Assembly (NCBI RefSeq): GCF_000023065.1
Contig: NC_012691.1
Span: 1,904,501-1,968,500, forward strand
Length of the DNA stretch: 64,000 nucleotides
Direction: 5' to 3'
From: Tolumonas auensis DSM 9187
GTDB lineage: Bacteria > Pseudomonadota > Gammaproteobacteria > Enterobacterales > Aeromonadaceae
Shown here: piece after piece, positions 27,970-37,581 of the stretch
How the letters are laid out: every line of letters starts with the position of its first letter
How positions within the stretch are numbered: position 1 is the first letter of the stretch
The notes under the pieces: generated by a model
The model's input: the letters and a program-made list of their open reading frames with translations, nothing else
The model's database searches: none
What the model was told of the DNA's origin: nothing
Program-made: the position numbers and the translations under genes

Positions 27970-29697
27970 CTAGCCTGCATTAAAAATGTGATAGAACATC
28001 TGGAGCAAATTTCCCAGCAACAAAGCCAAGGCAGTTAGCTTCCAGAATAAAACCGGGTTCTTTTCCAATATAGGGCGATGCTGTAAATCAGCTTCCAGCG
28101 CCCGATTCGGCGCTGAAATATCAGTAAAAAACTCAGAAAATGCCTCATAGCGGTTTTCCGGATCGGGCTGCAGTGCTTTTTGTAATGCCGCATCAACCCA
28201 GACCGGCAGATCTTTGCGGAAGTATTTCCCCGGCGTATAGGTCAATTCGGCATAACTGTTTAATTTACCCGCTCGCGGCGAACGTTCTTTATAAGGCAGT
28301 TTGCCGACCAGCATTTCATAGACAATGACGCCTAACGAAAACAAGTCAGAACGCATGGTACCGGGTAATCCCATGAGATATTCCGGTGCAATGTAATTCA
28401 CACTGCCCTGCGGGATGGACTTATCCAATGGGGAATTCATCTCCTGACTGCCGGCGATCAGCACGGTGCCAAAATCGAGGATTTTGACCTTGCCCTCGGT
28501 GGTGAGCATGATGTTTTCCGGTTTTAGATCCTGATGCACCATGTCGTTGCGTTGAAAGGCGCGTAATCCGGCGATGATCTGTTTGGTGATCTCTCTGACA
28601 GCCGTTAATGCAGGTTCCGGATGTTCGTTGATCCAGGTTCTTAAATCGCAGCCAACAATATATTCGCCCAGATAATACATAAACTGTTTCGGCCGCAACG
28701 GCTTATAGGTTTTCATCACGTTCGGATGATCAATCGTCAACCCAACCCACTCTTCGCGGATAAAACCATCCAGATACAGCAGATCTTCGGTGAAATATTC
28801 TGACGGTGCCTTGAGCACAAACAACGCACCGGTTTCAATATCTTTGACTTTATACATATGGCTGCGCGTGCCGCTGAAGATAATATCCAGCACTTCATAG
28901 CCATCGATTTTATTTCCTACCTGCAACACTGGCGGAATGGGCAATTGGGTTAGCCGCTGCTGCGTTTCATCCAGTGTTTCATTAGGCAGCAAATCCACCG
29001 CGAGAATCAGTGCGGTTAGGTTATCGTCACTGGCTTTGTATAACGCCAGATCCACCAGCGCTTTGGCTTGTGCATCCAGATCATGCTCACGAGCAAGAAT
29101 ATCGCACATCATTTCTGGCGTCAGAACACTATGCACGCCATCGGAGGTGAGAATAATGCGATCACCCTCGCTGAGTAAGCGCTTTAAGTAATCAACTTCA
29201 AGGTGCGAATCTGCCCCTAATGCACGCGTCAGGTGTGTGCGTTTGCCGCTCATGGCGACATGATCGGTGGTTAGTTTTTCGAGTTGTTGATTGCTGTAGA
29301 GATAAATTCGGGTATCGCCGACATGAAAAGCATGCAGCGTGGACGATTTAATCACCGCAGCGGTGAATGTCGTCAGCATGCTGTCTTTGACGCCATGATT
29401 TTGCTGATTCTTCTGATATAACCAACGGTTCAGGCTGGTGATCACTTTGGAAGCGCTGGTGCTGACGCTCCAATTCGGCGAGGTGCTCAGGTAGTCATTG
29501 ATGAAGCTGGTGACCGCGGTCTGGCTGGCAATATGCGAGTCTTCACAACTGCTCACGCCATCAGCAATGACGGCGACGATCCCTTTATAATCCAGTTCGT
29601 GATGGTCTGGGATCTTAACGGCAAACGCATCCTGATTAATGGCCTTTTGCCCTGCAATTGAATATCCGCCAACCCGAACCTGAAGGGATTTTGCCAT
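27970..29697 (-). CDS. PP2C phosphatase / Ser-Thr protein kinase fusion
   Basis: 575 aa. Residues 1-235 form a PP2C domain with metal ligands D23, D46, D128, D186 and D225 in QDAF, ADGVS, HVGDTR, TSDGV and SDDN. Residues about 265-525 form a kinase with K296 in VLK, HQDLKPEN (D390), DFG (408-410) and APE (437-439). The Arg normally before the catalytic Asp is Gln389, a non-RD kinase. A single membrane span near 549-570 anchors the C-terminus. It lies between narK and nirB, so a role in controlling nitrate uptake or reduction is likely by context. Similar genes occur beside nir/nas genes in other proteobacteria. Substrate unknown. Confidence 0.92.
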   Translation of the reverse strand: MAKSLQVRVGGYSIAGQKAINQDAFAVKIPDHHELDYKGIVAVIADGVSSCEDSHIASQTAVTSFINDYLSTSPNWSVSTSASKVITSLNRWLYQKNQQNHGVKDSMLTTFTAAVIKSSTLHAFHVGDTRIYLYSNQQLEKLTTDHVAMSGKRTHLTRALGADSHLEVDYLKRLLSEGDRIILTSDGVHSVLTPEMMCDILAREHDLDAQAKALVDLALYKASDDNLTALILAVDLLPNETLDETQQRLTQLPIPPVLQVGNKIDGYEVLDIIFSGTRSHMYKVKDIETGALFVLKAPSEYFTEDLLYLDGFIREEWVGLTIDHPNVMKTYKPLRPKQFMYYLGEYIVGCDLRTWINEHPEPALTAVREITKQIIAGLRAFQRNDMVHQDLKPENIMLTTEGKVKILDFGTVLIAGSQEMNSPLDKSIPQGSVNYIAPEYLMGLPGTMRSDLFSLGVIVYEMLVGKLPYKERSPRAGKLNSYAELTYTPGKYFRKDLPVWVDAALQKALQPDPENRYEAFSEFFTDISAPNRALEADLQHRPILEKNPVLFWKLTALALLLGNLLQMFYHIFNAG

Positions 29698-29730
29698 GCT
29701 GCTTCACCCGTAATGTTTAATCTATATTTC

Positions 29731-29768
29731 AAAAAAAGAGAAACGGCTATTCTTATGAATAGCCGTTT
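29731..29768 (-). terminator. Terminator after narK
   Basis: Arms AAACGGCTATTC and GAATAGCCGTTT are perfect with a 4-base loop. On the minus strand they are followed by TCTCTTTTTTT. It falls between narK and the phosphatase-kinase gene, so the latter needs read-through or its own promoter. Confidence 0.85.
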
Positions 29769-29781
29769 TTATCCCTATAAC

Positions 29782-31251
29782 TTAACTCACTTTGATGAGT
29801 TCTACCGTACCATCATCATTTATTTCTGCCATATGGCCACGAGGTTCATTCATAAACAAGATAGCAGTGATCCCCAAAATCGCGGTCGCTGCTATTACCA
29901 AAAAGAATGTTGAATAATCCACGAACGAGAGCACTGTAAGGAAGAACACACCGCCAGTATTACCATACGCCCCGGTCATGCCGGCAATTTGGCCAGTCAA
30001 GCGACGTTTAATAAGTGGCACCACCGCAAACACCGCACCACAACCGGCCTGCACACAGAATGAACAAGTTATGACGACCAGCACGGCAAAGAATAACGGC
30101 CATGCACTCGTGATCATCGACATCGCGCAAAAACCCACCGCCAGCCCGGCAATCACAAACATCAACGTCTTTTTCCGACCAAAATGGTCACTTAACCAGC
30201 CACCATAAGGGCGCGCGATCAGGTTCATGATGGCAAACAACGACCCGACTAAACCGGCATAGACCATGTCGAGCTTATACACATCGGCAAAGAACATTGG
30301 CAACATAGACACGACCGCCAACTCAGAACCAAAAGTGGTGAAATAGAGAATGTTAACTGCCGCAACTTGCTTAAATTGGTAACGCTGAATCTCCGGCACT
30401 GGTGTATGAAAGATCTCTTTATTGACCTTATAAACACAGAAACAGTCGTAAACCAGAATCGCCGCGAGAACTGCGTACACCCCGAAGGCCATGGAGTCAG
30501 AAATCAGCGCCACACCGTGTGGTGATAATTTCCAGGTGACTAACACCAGCGCAATATACATGGGCAGTTTCATCAGCAGCAGGAAGAAGAAATCGCCTTT
30601 ACTGGTCACTTCCAGACCACCCATTTTTTTGGATTTAAAATAGGTGGAACCTTTCGGTGAATCAGAAACGTTGAAGTACCAGACAAAACTAAACGCCAAG
30701 CAGATCAAGCCAGAAAAACCAACGGCATAACGCCAGCCATCATCACCACCAAAGAACAAGGCGATCGTTGGCAGCAAAATAGCCGCCGCTGCCGAACCAA
30801 AATTCCCCCAACCGCCGTAGATACCTTCCGCGATGCCCAGTTCATTGGCCGGGAACCATTCGCTGACCATGCGGATACCGATAACAAATCCGGCACCGAC
30901 AAAACCGAGCAGCAATCGGGCCATCGCCAGCTGGGCGAAATCGGTCGCGAACGCAAACCAGAAGCAGGGAATACTGCCTGCGAACAGTAAAAAGCTATAG
31001 GTCAGACGCGGGCCAAATTTATCGGTCAGCATACCGATAATGATACGGGCGGGAATGGTTAACGCGACATTCAGGATCAGCAGCGTTTTTACTTCTGCCA
31101 TGCTGATATTCAGGGATTGGGCGATCAAACCCAGCAATGGCGCGTGGTTAAACCACACCACAAACGTGATAAAAAAGGCCATCCAACTCAGATGAAGAAT
31201 CTTCATTTTGCCGGTAAATGACAGCATATTAAATTTATTATCTTGTTTCAT
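29782..31251 (-). CDS. narK: Nitrate/nitrite MFS transporter
   Basis: 489 aa, 12 membrane spans, NNP family. The first span is WMAFFITFVVWFNHAPL and the nitrate signature is visible as GFVGAGFVIGIRMVSEWF with the conserved substrate Arg, and again in the C-half as AGCGAVFAVVP. I start it at ATG 31251 (MKQDNKFN). A longer frame back to 31317 has no support and runs into the leader RNA. It is preceded by an attenuator leader, so uptake should respond to nitrate. Confidence 0.93.
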   Translation of the reverse strand: MKQDNKFNMLSFTGKMKILHLSWMAFFITFVVWFNHAPLLGLIAQSLNISMAEVKTLLILNVALTIPARIIIGMLTDKFGPRLTYSFLLFAGSIPCFWFAFATDFAQLAMARLLLGFVGAGFVIGIRMVSEWFPANELGIAEGIYGGWGNFGSAAAAILLPTIALFFGGDDGWRYAVGFSGLICLAFSFVWYFNVSDSPKGSTYFKSKKMGGLEVTSKGDFFFLLLMKLPMYIALVLVTWKLSPHGVALISDSMAFGVYAVLAAILVYDCFCVYKVNKEIFHTPVPEIQRYQFKQVAAVNILYFTTFGSELAVVSMLPMFFADVYKLDMVYAGLVGSLFAIMNLIARPYGGWLSDHFGRKKTLMFVIAGLAVGFCAMSMITSAWPLFFAVLVVITCSFCVQAGCGAVFAVVPLIKRRLTGQIAGMTGAYGNTGGVFFLTVLSFVDYSTFFLVIAATAILGITAILFMNEPRGHMAEINDDGTVELIKVS

Positions 31252-31377
31252 AATGATTCCATCTTGTCTTGGAAACAAACCTAAACGCGTCCGATCTGCC
31301 ACTGTTCCCAATAACATTGGGTCGGTGAAGCGAACGCCTTTGCTCTAAGTTGGTATTTTCCGACTGGCGTAGCGCTC

Positions 31378-31454
31378 AAAAAAAACGCCTCACTGGAATT
31401 AACCAGTGAGGCGTCATTGCCTGAGTGACCAAATTGTTGGAAAGCCCATCGGCT
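31378..31454 (-). promoter_or_regulatory. Antitermination leader of narK
   Basis: The terminator arms (31385-31396 and 31403-31414) and T-run on the minus strand are identical to those of nirB, as is the overlapping AGGC-[AATGAC]-GCCT hexaloop hairpin (31409-31422). The upstream P1 hairpin AGCC/GGCT (31443-31454) has only a 4-base loop, GATG, so it lacks the hexaloop. Confidence 0.85.
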
Positions 31455-31477
31455 AATCCGTTAACAATTTAGATACA

Positions 31478-31493
31478 TTCAGCTTTCATGCCA
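31478..31493 (-). promoter_or_regulatory. Sigma54-like promoter of narK
   Basis: The minus strand reads TGGCATGAAAGCTGAA, identical to the nirB element. The palindrome GGTGCAATTGCACC lies upstream at 31568-31581, at the same distance as in the nirB copy. Confidence 0.55.
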
Positions 31494-31614
31494 ATTCTAA
31501 AAGCCCGACAAAACATAGCTTTTATATGTATTTTTAAGAGTTTTCATGGTTTCCCATGATTCACGACGGTGCAATTGCACCAGATCAGCCAACCAGTATT
31601 ACGAAATTGGTTTT

Positions 31615-32532
31615 TCAGCAGCCAAATACATTAGGTTTCATTTTTGCCATTTGAAGCAAGGCATCGACCGTCATTCTCACCTTGGGCTGAATGTAGCGCG
31701 TGCGGGGCCAGATCACATGGATCGGCATCTTCGCGCCAGCGTAGCAATCCAGCACCGTGACCAACGCCCCGTTTTGCAGATGTTCCGAAATCAACCACGT
31801 CGGCAGTTGCGATAAACCACAACCATCCAGCGTGGCTTGCAGCATCATCTCGCCATCACCAAATTCATGGCGAACCAGGATCTGTTGCTGCTCTAATTCC
31901 CCTTTCGCATTTTTAAGCAACCAAGCTGCACGCAGCCCTTTCCGCCAACCAATGATGCAATCGTGTTGTAGTAAATCAGCTTTATCTATAACGGGTGGAT
32001 TGTTACGTAAATAGTCAGGCGCCGCACAAATAACCAGCTCTTGATCGCCAAGCTTACGGGCAACCAATTCAGGATCGTTGTGTAAATCACCGATGCGAAC
32101 AGCCAGATCAACCCCTTCCCCGATCATATCAATGGTGCGTTCACCAAACGTCAGTGTGAGATCGAGCTGAGAAAATTGCTTCGATAAATCAATCAACATG
32201 GGTGCGATATGCCGACGGCCGAACGCGGCGGGCAGATCGACACGCAACCGTCCTCTTGGCTCAGAGACGCCCGTTGACATGTTGCTCTCGATATCACGAA
32301 GCTCATCGATGATATGTAAACAACTGCTCAAATAGACTTCGCCTTCATGCGTCAAAACCAGTTTTCGCGTCGTGCGATGCAGCAGCTTTATGCCTAAACG
32401 CCGTTCTAACCGGGAAACACTTTTGCCCACGGCGGAACTGGTTACACCAAGCTGCAGAGCCGCTGCGGTAAAACTCTGCAGCTGGGCCGCTAATGTGAAT
32501 TCCCGGATGCCATCGAAACTAAGCGGGTCCAT
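31615..32532 (-). CDS. LysR-family regulator
   Basis: 305 aa. N-terminal HTH: FTLAAQLQSFTAAALQLGVT, then SSAVGKSVSRLERRLGIKLL. The substrate-binding domain follows. It is divergent from a SnoaL-like gene and an Old Yellow Enzyme gene, which it probably controls. This three-gene unit splits the nitrate cluster between nrtD and narK and looks like an insertion into it. Confidence 0.9.
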   Translation of the reverse strand: MDPLSFDGIREFTLAAQLQSFTAAALQLGVTSSAVGKSVSRLERRLGIKLLHRTTRKLVLTHEGEVYLSSCLHIIDELRDIESNMSTGVSEPRGRLRVDLPAAFGRRHIAPMLIDLSKQFSQLDLTLTFGERTIDMIGEGVDLAVRIGDLHNDPELVARKLGDQELVICAAPDYLRNNPPVIDKADLLQHDCIIGWRKGLRAAWLLKNAKGELEQQQILVRHEFGDGEMMLQATLDGCGLSQLPTWLISEHLQNGALVTVLDCYAGAKMPIHVIWPRTRYIQPKVRMTVDALLQMAKMKPNVFGC

Positions 32533-32663
32533 CGTTAATTCCTCGTACTAAGCATTCAGATTTAATCCCTGCGGGATGAAGTGATTGTAATTTTACCCCA
32601 TTAATGGCGAAAAAGTTTAGTAATAGACTATGCGGCACATGACCCACTGCAAATGAGCCTTTA

Positions 32664-33143
32664 ATGAACACCGAGCTAAACAGACTACTTTCCCTTGAAG
32701 CGATTCGGCATCTACGCATCCAATATTGTCATTTTTTAGATACTAATCGCATGGATGAATTGGCCCAGCTATTTACCAACGATGCCGTCTGTTTTGTTGA
32801 CCGCGCAGGTTGGCAGGGTCGTGAAGCCATACGGAATGGCTTGTCGCAGGCATTTGCGGAATATGACGTCCAACATCGGGGCGCTTACCCATTCCTGCAT
32901 TCCATTTCCAATCATTGGATTGAAATTCTCAGCGAAGACCACGCCGAAGGACGTTGCTACCTCACCGATTTCGTCACTGAACGATCCGCCGGAATAAGCC
33001 CGTTATTACTTTTGGGATCATACGCAGACGAATATCTACGGGTTGATGGTAAATGGTTAATCAATCGAACCCGTTTAGATGTGGTGTGGCCCGAACCGAA
33101 TGTCGGTGGCGGTGTTCCCGGTAATGGCCTCGTGCTGCCCTGA
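32664..33143 (+). CDS. SnoaL/NTF2-like protein
   Basis: 159 aa alpha+beta cone-fold protein. It shows the family pattern EAIRHLRIQYCHFLDTNRMD, then LFTNDAVCFVD and a C-terminal YADEYLRVDGKWLINRTRLD. Proteins of this fold act as isomerases, cyclases or dehydratases, and the substrate cannot be deduced. It is divergent from the LysR gene and 48 bases before the Old Yellow Enzyme gene, suggesting a joint detoxification or catabolic role. Confidence 0.82.
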   Translation: MNTELNRLLSLEAIRHLRIQYCHFLDTNRMDELAQLFTNDAVCFVDRAGWQGREAIRNGLSQAFAEYDVQHRGAYPFLHSISNHWIEILSEDHAEGRCYLTDFVTERSAGISPLLLLGSYADEYLRVDGKWLINRTRLDVVWPEPNVGGGVPGNGLVLP

Positions 33144-33191
33144 CAATCGCTTAATTATGTTCTACCTTTCTTTTTCTATTTGAGGTTTTTA

Positions 33192-34307
33192 ATGAGTCTT
33201 TTATTCACATCTTACGATCTGGCCGGTACTCAATTATCAAATCGTGTCGTGATGGCACCGATGACACGAGCAAGAGCATCAAACAATGTTCCGGATGAAC
33301 AAACCGTTCTGTATTACGCACAACGCGCCTCTGCTGGCTTAATCATTTCTGAAGGTGTGCCGGTAAGCCAGGAAGGTTGCGGATATCTCTTCAACCCAAG
33401 CTTATATACGGATGAGCAAACGCAGGCTTGGCGCAAAGTGACCGATGCGGTTCATGCAAAAGGTGGAAAAATATTTGCTCAACTTTGGCATGTCGGACGC
33501 TTGTCGCATGTGTCAATTCAGCCAAATAACCAAGCGCCGGTATCATCCGTTGCCGAAGCGGTGGCGACGTCACATGCTTATGCCTGGGTTGAACCGGGCA
33601 AACCCGGCCGAGTCAAAGCTAGCACGCCACGCGCCTTGCTCACGGATGAAGTTCAACGAGTTACCGCTGATTTTGTGAAAGCAGGCCTGCGTGCTATCGA
33701 AGCGGGCTTTGATGGCGTTGAGTTGCACGGTGCAAACGGCTATCTGTTTGAACAATTCATCAACGGTGCTTTAAATAACCGTACGGATATTTATGGCGGA
33801 TCAATCGCGAATCGACTGCGTTTTTTACTCGAAACGCTCGATGCATTGGCGGATAAACTGGGCAGTAACAAAGTGGGTGTTCGCTTATCGCCGTTTGGTC
33901 GACTGTATGACATGCATCCTTATGCGGAAGAGGCTGAAACTTGGCTAAGTTTAGCCAGTGCATTGAATGAACGAGACCTTGCCTATGTGCATTTGAGTGA
34001 CCAGCTCACTATCGGTGCTGAAGCTATTCCTGATGGGTTTGCAACGCAATTTCGACAAAACTATAAAGGAACGCTGATTGCTGCGGGTGGTTTTACGCGT
34101 GAGTCAGCCGAACAAGCCCTGAGTAATGGCGATTTAGATCTGATTGCATTTGGCCGCCCATTTATCTCAAATCCCGATCTGGTAGAACGTATGCAAAATA
34201 ACTGGCCTCTCGCGGAAAGTGATCGCGCAACCTATTATGGAATAGATGGTGCTGTTGAGAAGGGCTATACCGACTACCCCTTCTATGAAATAAAACCCGC
34301 CAGCTAA
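33192..34307 (+). CDS. Old Yellow Enzyme family ene-reductase, NemA-like
   Basis: 371 aa FMN-dependent reductase of activated alkenes, maleimides or nitro-esters. Visible motifs are NRVVMAPMTRARAS, the substrate-binding pair in FAQLWHVGRLSH, GFDGVELHGANGYLFEQF and NDRTD-like NNRTDIYGGS. A normal NemA has HGAHGYLI; here His is replaced by Asn (HGAN). I choose ATG 33192 with GAGG upstream; an in-frame start at 33180 lacks this. It ends at the shared terminator at 34309-34344. Confidence 0.93.
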   Translation: MSLLFTSYDLAGTQLSNRVVMAPMTRARASNNVPDEQTVLYYAQRASAGLIISEGVPVSQEGCGYLFNPSLYTDEQTQAWRKVTDAVHAKGGKIFAQLWHVGRLSHVSIQPNNQAPVSSVAEAVATSHAYAWVEPGKPGRVKASTPRALLTDEVQRVTADFVKAGLRAIEAGFDGVELHGANGYLFEQFINGALNNRTDIYGGSIANRLRFLLETLDALADKLGSNKVGVRLSPFGRLYDMHPYAEEAETWLSLASALNERDLAYVHLSDQLTIGAEAIPDGFATQFRQNYKGTLIAAGGFTRESAEQALSNGDLDLIAFGRPFISNPDLVERMQNNWPLAESDRATYYGIDGAVEKGYTDYPFYEIKPAS

Positions 34308-34308
34308 C

Positions 34309-34344
34309 AAAAAAATCGGGCTTTAGAGAACCTCCAAAGCCCGA
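34309..34344 (-). terminator. Terminator of the nrtABD operon
   Basis: Arms TCGGGCTTT (34316-34324) and AAAGCCCGA (34336-34344). On the minus strand the hairpin runs into TTTTTTT (plus 34309-34315). It also stands right at the end of the convergent Old Yellow Enzyme gene. Confidence 0.85.
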
Positions 34345-34363
34345 AATTCATACAAAAATAGCG

Positions 34364-35194
34364 CTAAGCAACTGCACTACTTTTCGTCGTTTTAGCCGTT
34401 TTCAAGCGGGTCACTTTGCTGTGTTTTTCATACAGGAAGCTCAGCACCTGCTGACGTAAATGGTGATAATGCGGGTTGTCTGCCAGCTCAACCCGATCAC
34501 GTGGGCGCGGCAGATCGATATTCAGGATCTCACCCACAGTGGCCGATGGGCCGTTGGTCATCATCACAATACGATCAGACAGCAGCACCGCTTCATCCAC
34601 GTCATGCGTGATCATGATGACGGTGTTGTTCAGTTCCGCCTGAATTTCCATTACCGAATCTTGCAAGTGAGCACGCGTCAGCGCATCCAATGCACCAAAT
34701 GGCTCATCCATCAGCAGCACTTTTGGTGACATCGACAACGCACGGGCGATACCGACACGTTGTTTCATGCCGCCGGAGATCTCGTGCGGTTTTTTATCCA
34801 GCGCGTGGTCCATCTGTACCAGTGACAGGTAGTAACGCACTTTCTCTTCAATCTCTTTTTTGCTGGCCTCTTTCATCACCTGACGCACAGCCAGTTCAAC
34901 GTTCTGATAGACCGATAACCAAGGCAATAAAGCGTGGTTCTGGAACACCACCGAACGCTCCGGGCCGGGGCCATCAACTTCACGACCATCGAGAATGATG
35001 CCGCCGGAAGTGGCTTCGGTCAGGCCAGCCACCAGATTCAGCACGGTACTTTTGCCACAACCGGAGTGGCCGATCAGGGAGATAAACTCACCTTTGGCGA
35101 TCTTTAGATTTACATCAACCAGTGCTTCAAAAAAGCCTTTGTCGGTTTTGAAACGCATGCCCACGGCACTTAAATCGAGATAGGTTTTGCTCAT
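34364..35194 (-). CDS. nrtD: Nitrate ABC transporter, ATP-binding subunit
   Basis: 276 aa ATPase of the NrtD/SsuB class. It has Walker A GHSGCGKST, Q-loop VVFQNHALLPW, signature ISGGMKQRVGIARAL, Walker B VLLMDEPFGALD and H-loop MITHDVDEA. I choose ATG 35194; a TTG two codons earlier is also possible. It lies 18 bases after nrtB and energises nitrate import through NrtB. Confidence 0.93.
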   Translation of the reverse strand: MSKTYLDLSAVGMRFKTDKGFFEALVDVNLKIAKGEFISLIGHSGCGKSTVLNLVAGLTEATSGGIILDGREVDGPGPERSVVFQNHALLPWLSVYQNVELAVRQVMKEASKKEIEEKVRYYLSLVQMDHALDKKPHEISGGMKQRVGIARALSMSPKVLLMDEPFGALDALTRAHLQDSVMEIQAELNNTVIMITHDVDEAVLLSDRIVMMTNGPSATVGEILNIDLPRPRDRVELADNPHYHHLRQQVLSFLYEKHSKVTRLKTAKTTKSSAVA

Positions 35195-35212
35195 TTTCAA
35201 TATCCCTATTAA

Positions 35213-36151
35213 TTAGCGCAGTTCACTGCGTTTATCCCAAGAGAACCATTTCTGCAGTTGCAGCATGCCACGATCCAGCATGAACCCGATGATACCAATC
35301 GTGACCACAGCAACCATGATACGAGCCAGTGACTGAGCGCTACCGTTCTGGAATTCATCCCACACGAATTTGCCTAAGCCCGGATTCTGCGCCAGCATTT
35401 CTGCTGCAATCAGCACCATCCACGCCACGCCCAGCGACAGGCGCAAGCCGGTGAAAATCATCGGTATCGCCGATGGCAGCACAATTTTGCGCACATGCGT
35501 CAGCGGGTCGAGTTTCAATACACGGCTGACGTTTTTTAAGTCAGGATCGATGTTCGCTACGCCCACGGTGGTATTCAGCAGTGTTGGCCACAGGCTGCAC
35601 AGAGTTACCGTGAACGCGGAGTTGATGAATGATTTGGCGACCAATGGGTTATCACTGGAATAAACCGCACTCACCACCATCGTCACCAGCGGCAACCAGG
35701 CCAGTGGCGAGATAGGTTTCAGGATCTGAATAACCGGATTCAGCGCCTGATACATCCACTGATTAAGACCGAGGATGATCCCCATCGGAATCGCGATCAA
35801 ACTGGCAACCAGAAAACCGGTCGCAACGGTGATCAGACTGGTGGTGATCTGATCAAAGAAGGTTGGGCGTCCGGTATACGGGCGCACCGTCACTTTAAAA
35901 TCAGGATCGGCTTTTAACTTGTCAGCATTACGTTGCTCCTGACGTTGATAAAAGGCGGTTTTCTTATCTTGTTCTGCTTCGTGTTCATCCACCAAGCCCA
36001 TAAATTGCTGGGCGGTCGCGACCGGGCCCGGTAAAGAGCCCAGTGTAGTAGTGACCTGACTTGCAGCTATTTGCCAGAAGAACAGGAAGGCAAGCAGACC
36101 CACGAATGGAAACGCCATATTTTGCCATTTGATATTCAGTAATGCTGACAT
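35213..36151 (-). CDS. nrtB: Nitrate ABC transporter, permease subunit
   Basis: 312 aa inner-membrane permease. After an N-terminal span (FPFVGLLAFLFFWQIAA) there is a charged segment of about 50 residues and then five spans. The EAA-type loop is visible in AAEMLAQNPGLGKFVWDEF. It lies 54 bases after nrtA and 18 before nrtD. Confidence 0.92.
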   Translation of the reverse strand: MSALLNIKWQNMAFPFVGLLAFLFFWQIAASQVTTTLGSLPGPVATAQQFMGLVDEHEAEQDKKTAFYQRQEQRNADKLKADPDFKVTVRPYTGRPTFFDQITTSLITVATGFLVASLIAIPMGIILGLNQWMYQALNPVIQILKPISPLAWLPLVTMVVSAVYSSDNPLVAKSFINSAFTVTLCSLWPTLLNTTVGVANIDPDLKNVSRVLKLDPLTHVRKIVLPSAIPMIFTGLRLSLGVAWMVLIAAEMLAQNPGLGKFVWDEFQNGSAQSLARIMVAVVTIGIIGFMLDRGMLQLQKWFSWDKRSELR

Positions 36152-36205
36152 GGTTAACTCTCCTCAACTTCAGCCTTAACCCTAATCTCAACCTATACCT
36201 GACAT

Positions 36206-37570
36206 TTAAAGTTTCTGATCGCCTTTCAGGCCGATTGGAAATTGCTTCAGATAATCGTTAGGTTTGTGACCATCGTAGGTAATACCGTCGATGAACTTGT
36301 TATCGGGCGATTTATAGCCAGTTTCTTTGGCAAAATCAGGGAAGTCGCTGACTTTCATCTTGCCTTCAGCGATCAGCTCTTCTGCGGCCTGACGGTACAC
36401 TTCCGGTTTGTAAACCTTCTTCGCCAGATCGGCATACCAACTGTCTGGTTTCGCTTCCGGGATCTGACCCCAGCGACGCATCTGCGTCAGATACCAAATC
36501 GCATCGGAGTAGTACGGGTAAGTCGCGTGATGACGGAAGAAGATGTTGAAGTCGGCAGCCGGACGTTTGTCGCCTTTTTCAAATTCAAAGGTGCCGGTCA
36601 TGGAATTCGCGATCACTTTGGCATCAGCACCGACATATTCCGGTTTTGCCAGCAGGTTGACCGCTTCCTGACGATTAGCGTTGTTGTCCTGATCCAGCCA
36701 GTAAGCGGCACGGATCAGTGCTTTCACCAGATGGACGTGGGTATTCGGATATTTCTCAGCCCAGCTTTGCGCTACGCCAAAAACTTTTTCAGGATTGTTG
36801 TGCCAGATCTCAGCGTCAGTCACGACCGGCACACCGATACCTTTAAAGACCGCAGCCTGATTCCACGGTTCACCAACGCTGTAACCCAGGATTGTGCCGG
36901 CTTCCAGCGTAGCTGGCATTTGTGGTGGCGGGGTTACTGACAACAGGACATCGGCCTGTTGCTGTCCGGTGTTGTCCCCTTTCAGTGGCGCGTAAAAGCC
37001 AGGGTTCAGCCCACCTGCGGCCAGCCAGTAACGCAGCTCATAGTTATGAGTAGAGACCGGGAATACCATGCCCATGTTGAAGGCTTTGCCCTGATCTTTG
37101 TAAGACTGCACAACGGGTTTCAGCGCATCTGCTTTAATAGGATGCACCGGTTTACCGTCCGCGCCGGCGGGTACGTTGGCTTTCATCGCTTCCCAGATCT
37201 TATTGGAAACGGTGGTCGCATTACCGTTCAGATCCATACTGAACGCGGTCACCACATCGGCCTTGGTACCCACACCTGCAGTGGCACCCAACGGCTGACC
37301 AGCCAGCATATGTGCACCGTCTAATTCACCGGTGATCACGCGATCCAGCAGCACTTTCCAGTTGGCTTGTGCTTCCAGCGTGACATACAGCCCTTCATCT
37401 TCGAAATAGCCTTTCTCATAAGCGACCGCCAGAGGAGCCATATCAGTTAACTTGATAAAACCCAGTTTCAGCTCTTCTTTCTCAGGGGCGCCAACTTGCG
37501 CCTGCACCGCAGTTGAAACTAATACTGCACTTACCATCAGAGCCACTGCATTGCGTTTTAATGTGATCAT
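36206..37570 (-). CDS. nrtA: Nitrate ABC transporter, substrate-binding protein
   Basis: 454 aa. A Sec signal peptide ([15 protein letters not shown]) is followed by a NrtA-type type-II binding fold: [46 protein letters not shown] and [10 protein letters not shown]. Without a lipobox it should be a soluble periplasmic protein. Its leader holds the best-formed ANTAR antiterminator of the cluster. The soluble nitrate sensor NasS belongs to the same fold, but this protein's signal peptide argues for a transport role. Confidence 0.93.
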   Translation of the reverse strand: MITLKRNAVALMVSAVLVSTAVQAQVGAPEKEELKLGFIKLTDMAPLAVAYEKGYFEDEGLYVTLEAQANWKVLLDRVITGELDGAHMLAGQPLGATAGVGTKADVVTAFSMDLNGNATTVSNKIWEAMKANVPAGADGKPVHPIKADALKPVVQSYKDQGKAFNMGMVFPVSTHNYELRYWLAAGGLNPGFYAPLKGDNTGQQQADVLLSVTPPPQMPATLEAGTILGYSVGEPWNQAAVFKGIGVPVVTDAEIWHNNPEKVFGVAQSWAEKYPNTHVHLVKALIRAAYWLDQDNNANRQEAVNLLAKPEYVGADAKVIANSMTGTFEFEKGDKRPAADFNIFFRHHATYPYYSDAIWYLTQMRRWGQIPEAKPDSWYADLAKKVYKPEVYRQAAEELIAEGKMKVSDFPDFAKETGYKSPDNKFIDGITYDGHKPNDYLKQFPIGLKGDQKL

Positions 37571-37581
37571 TCCATTGCTCC

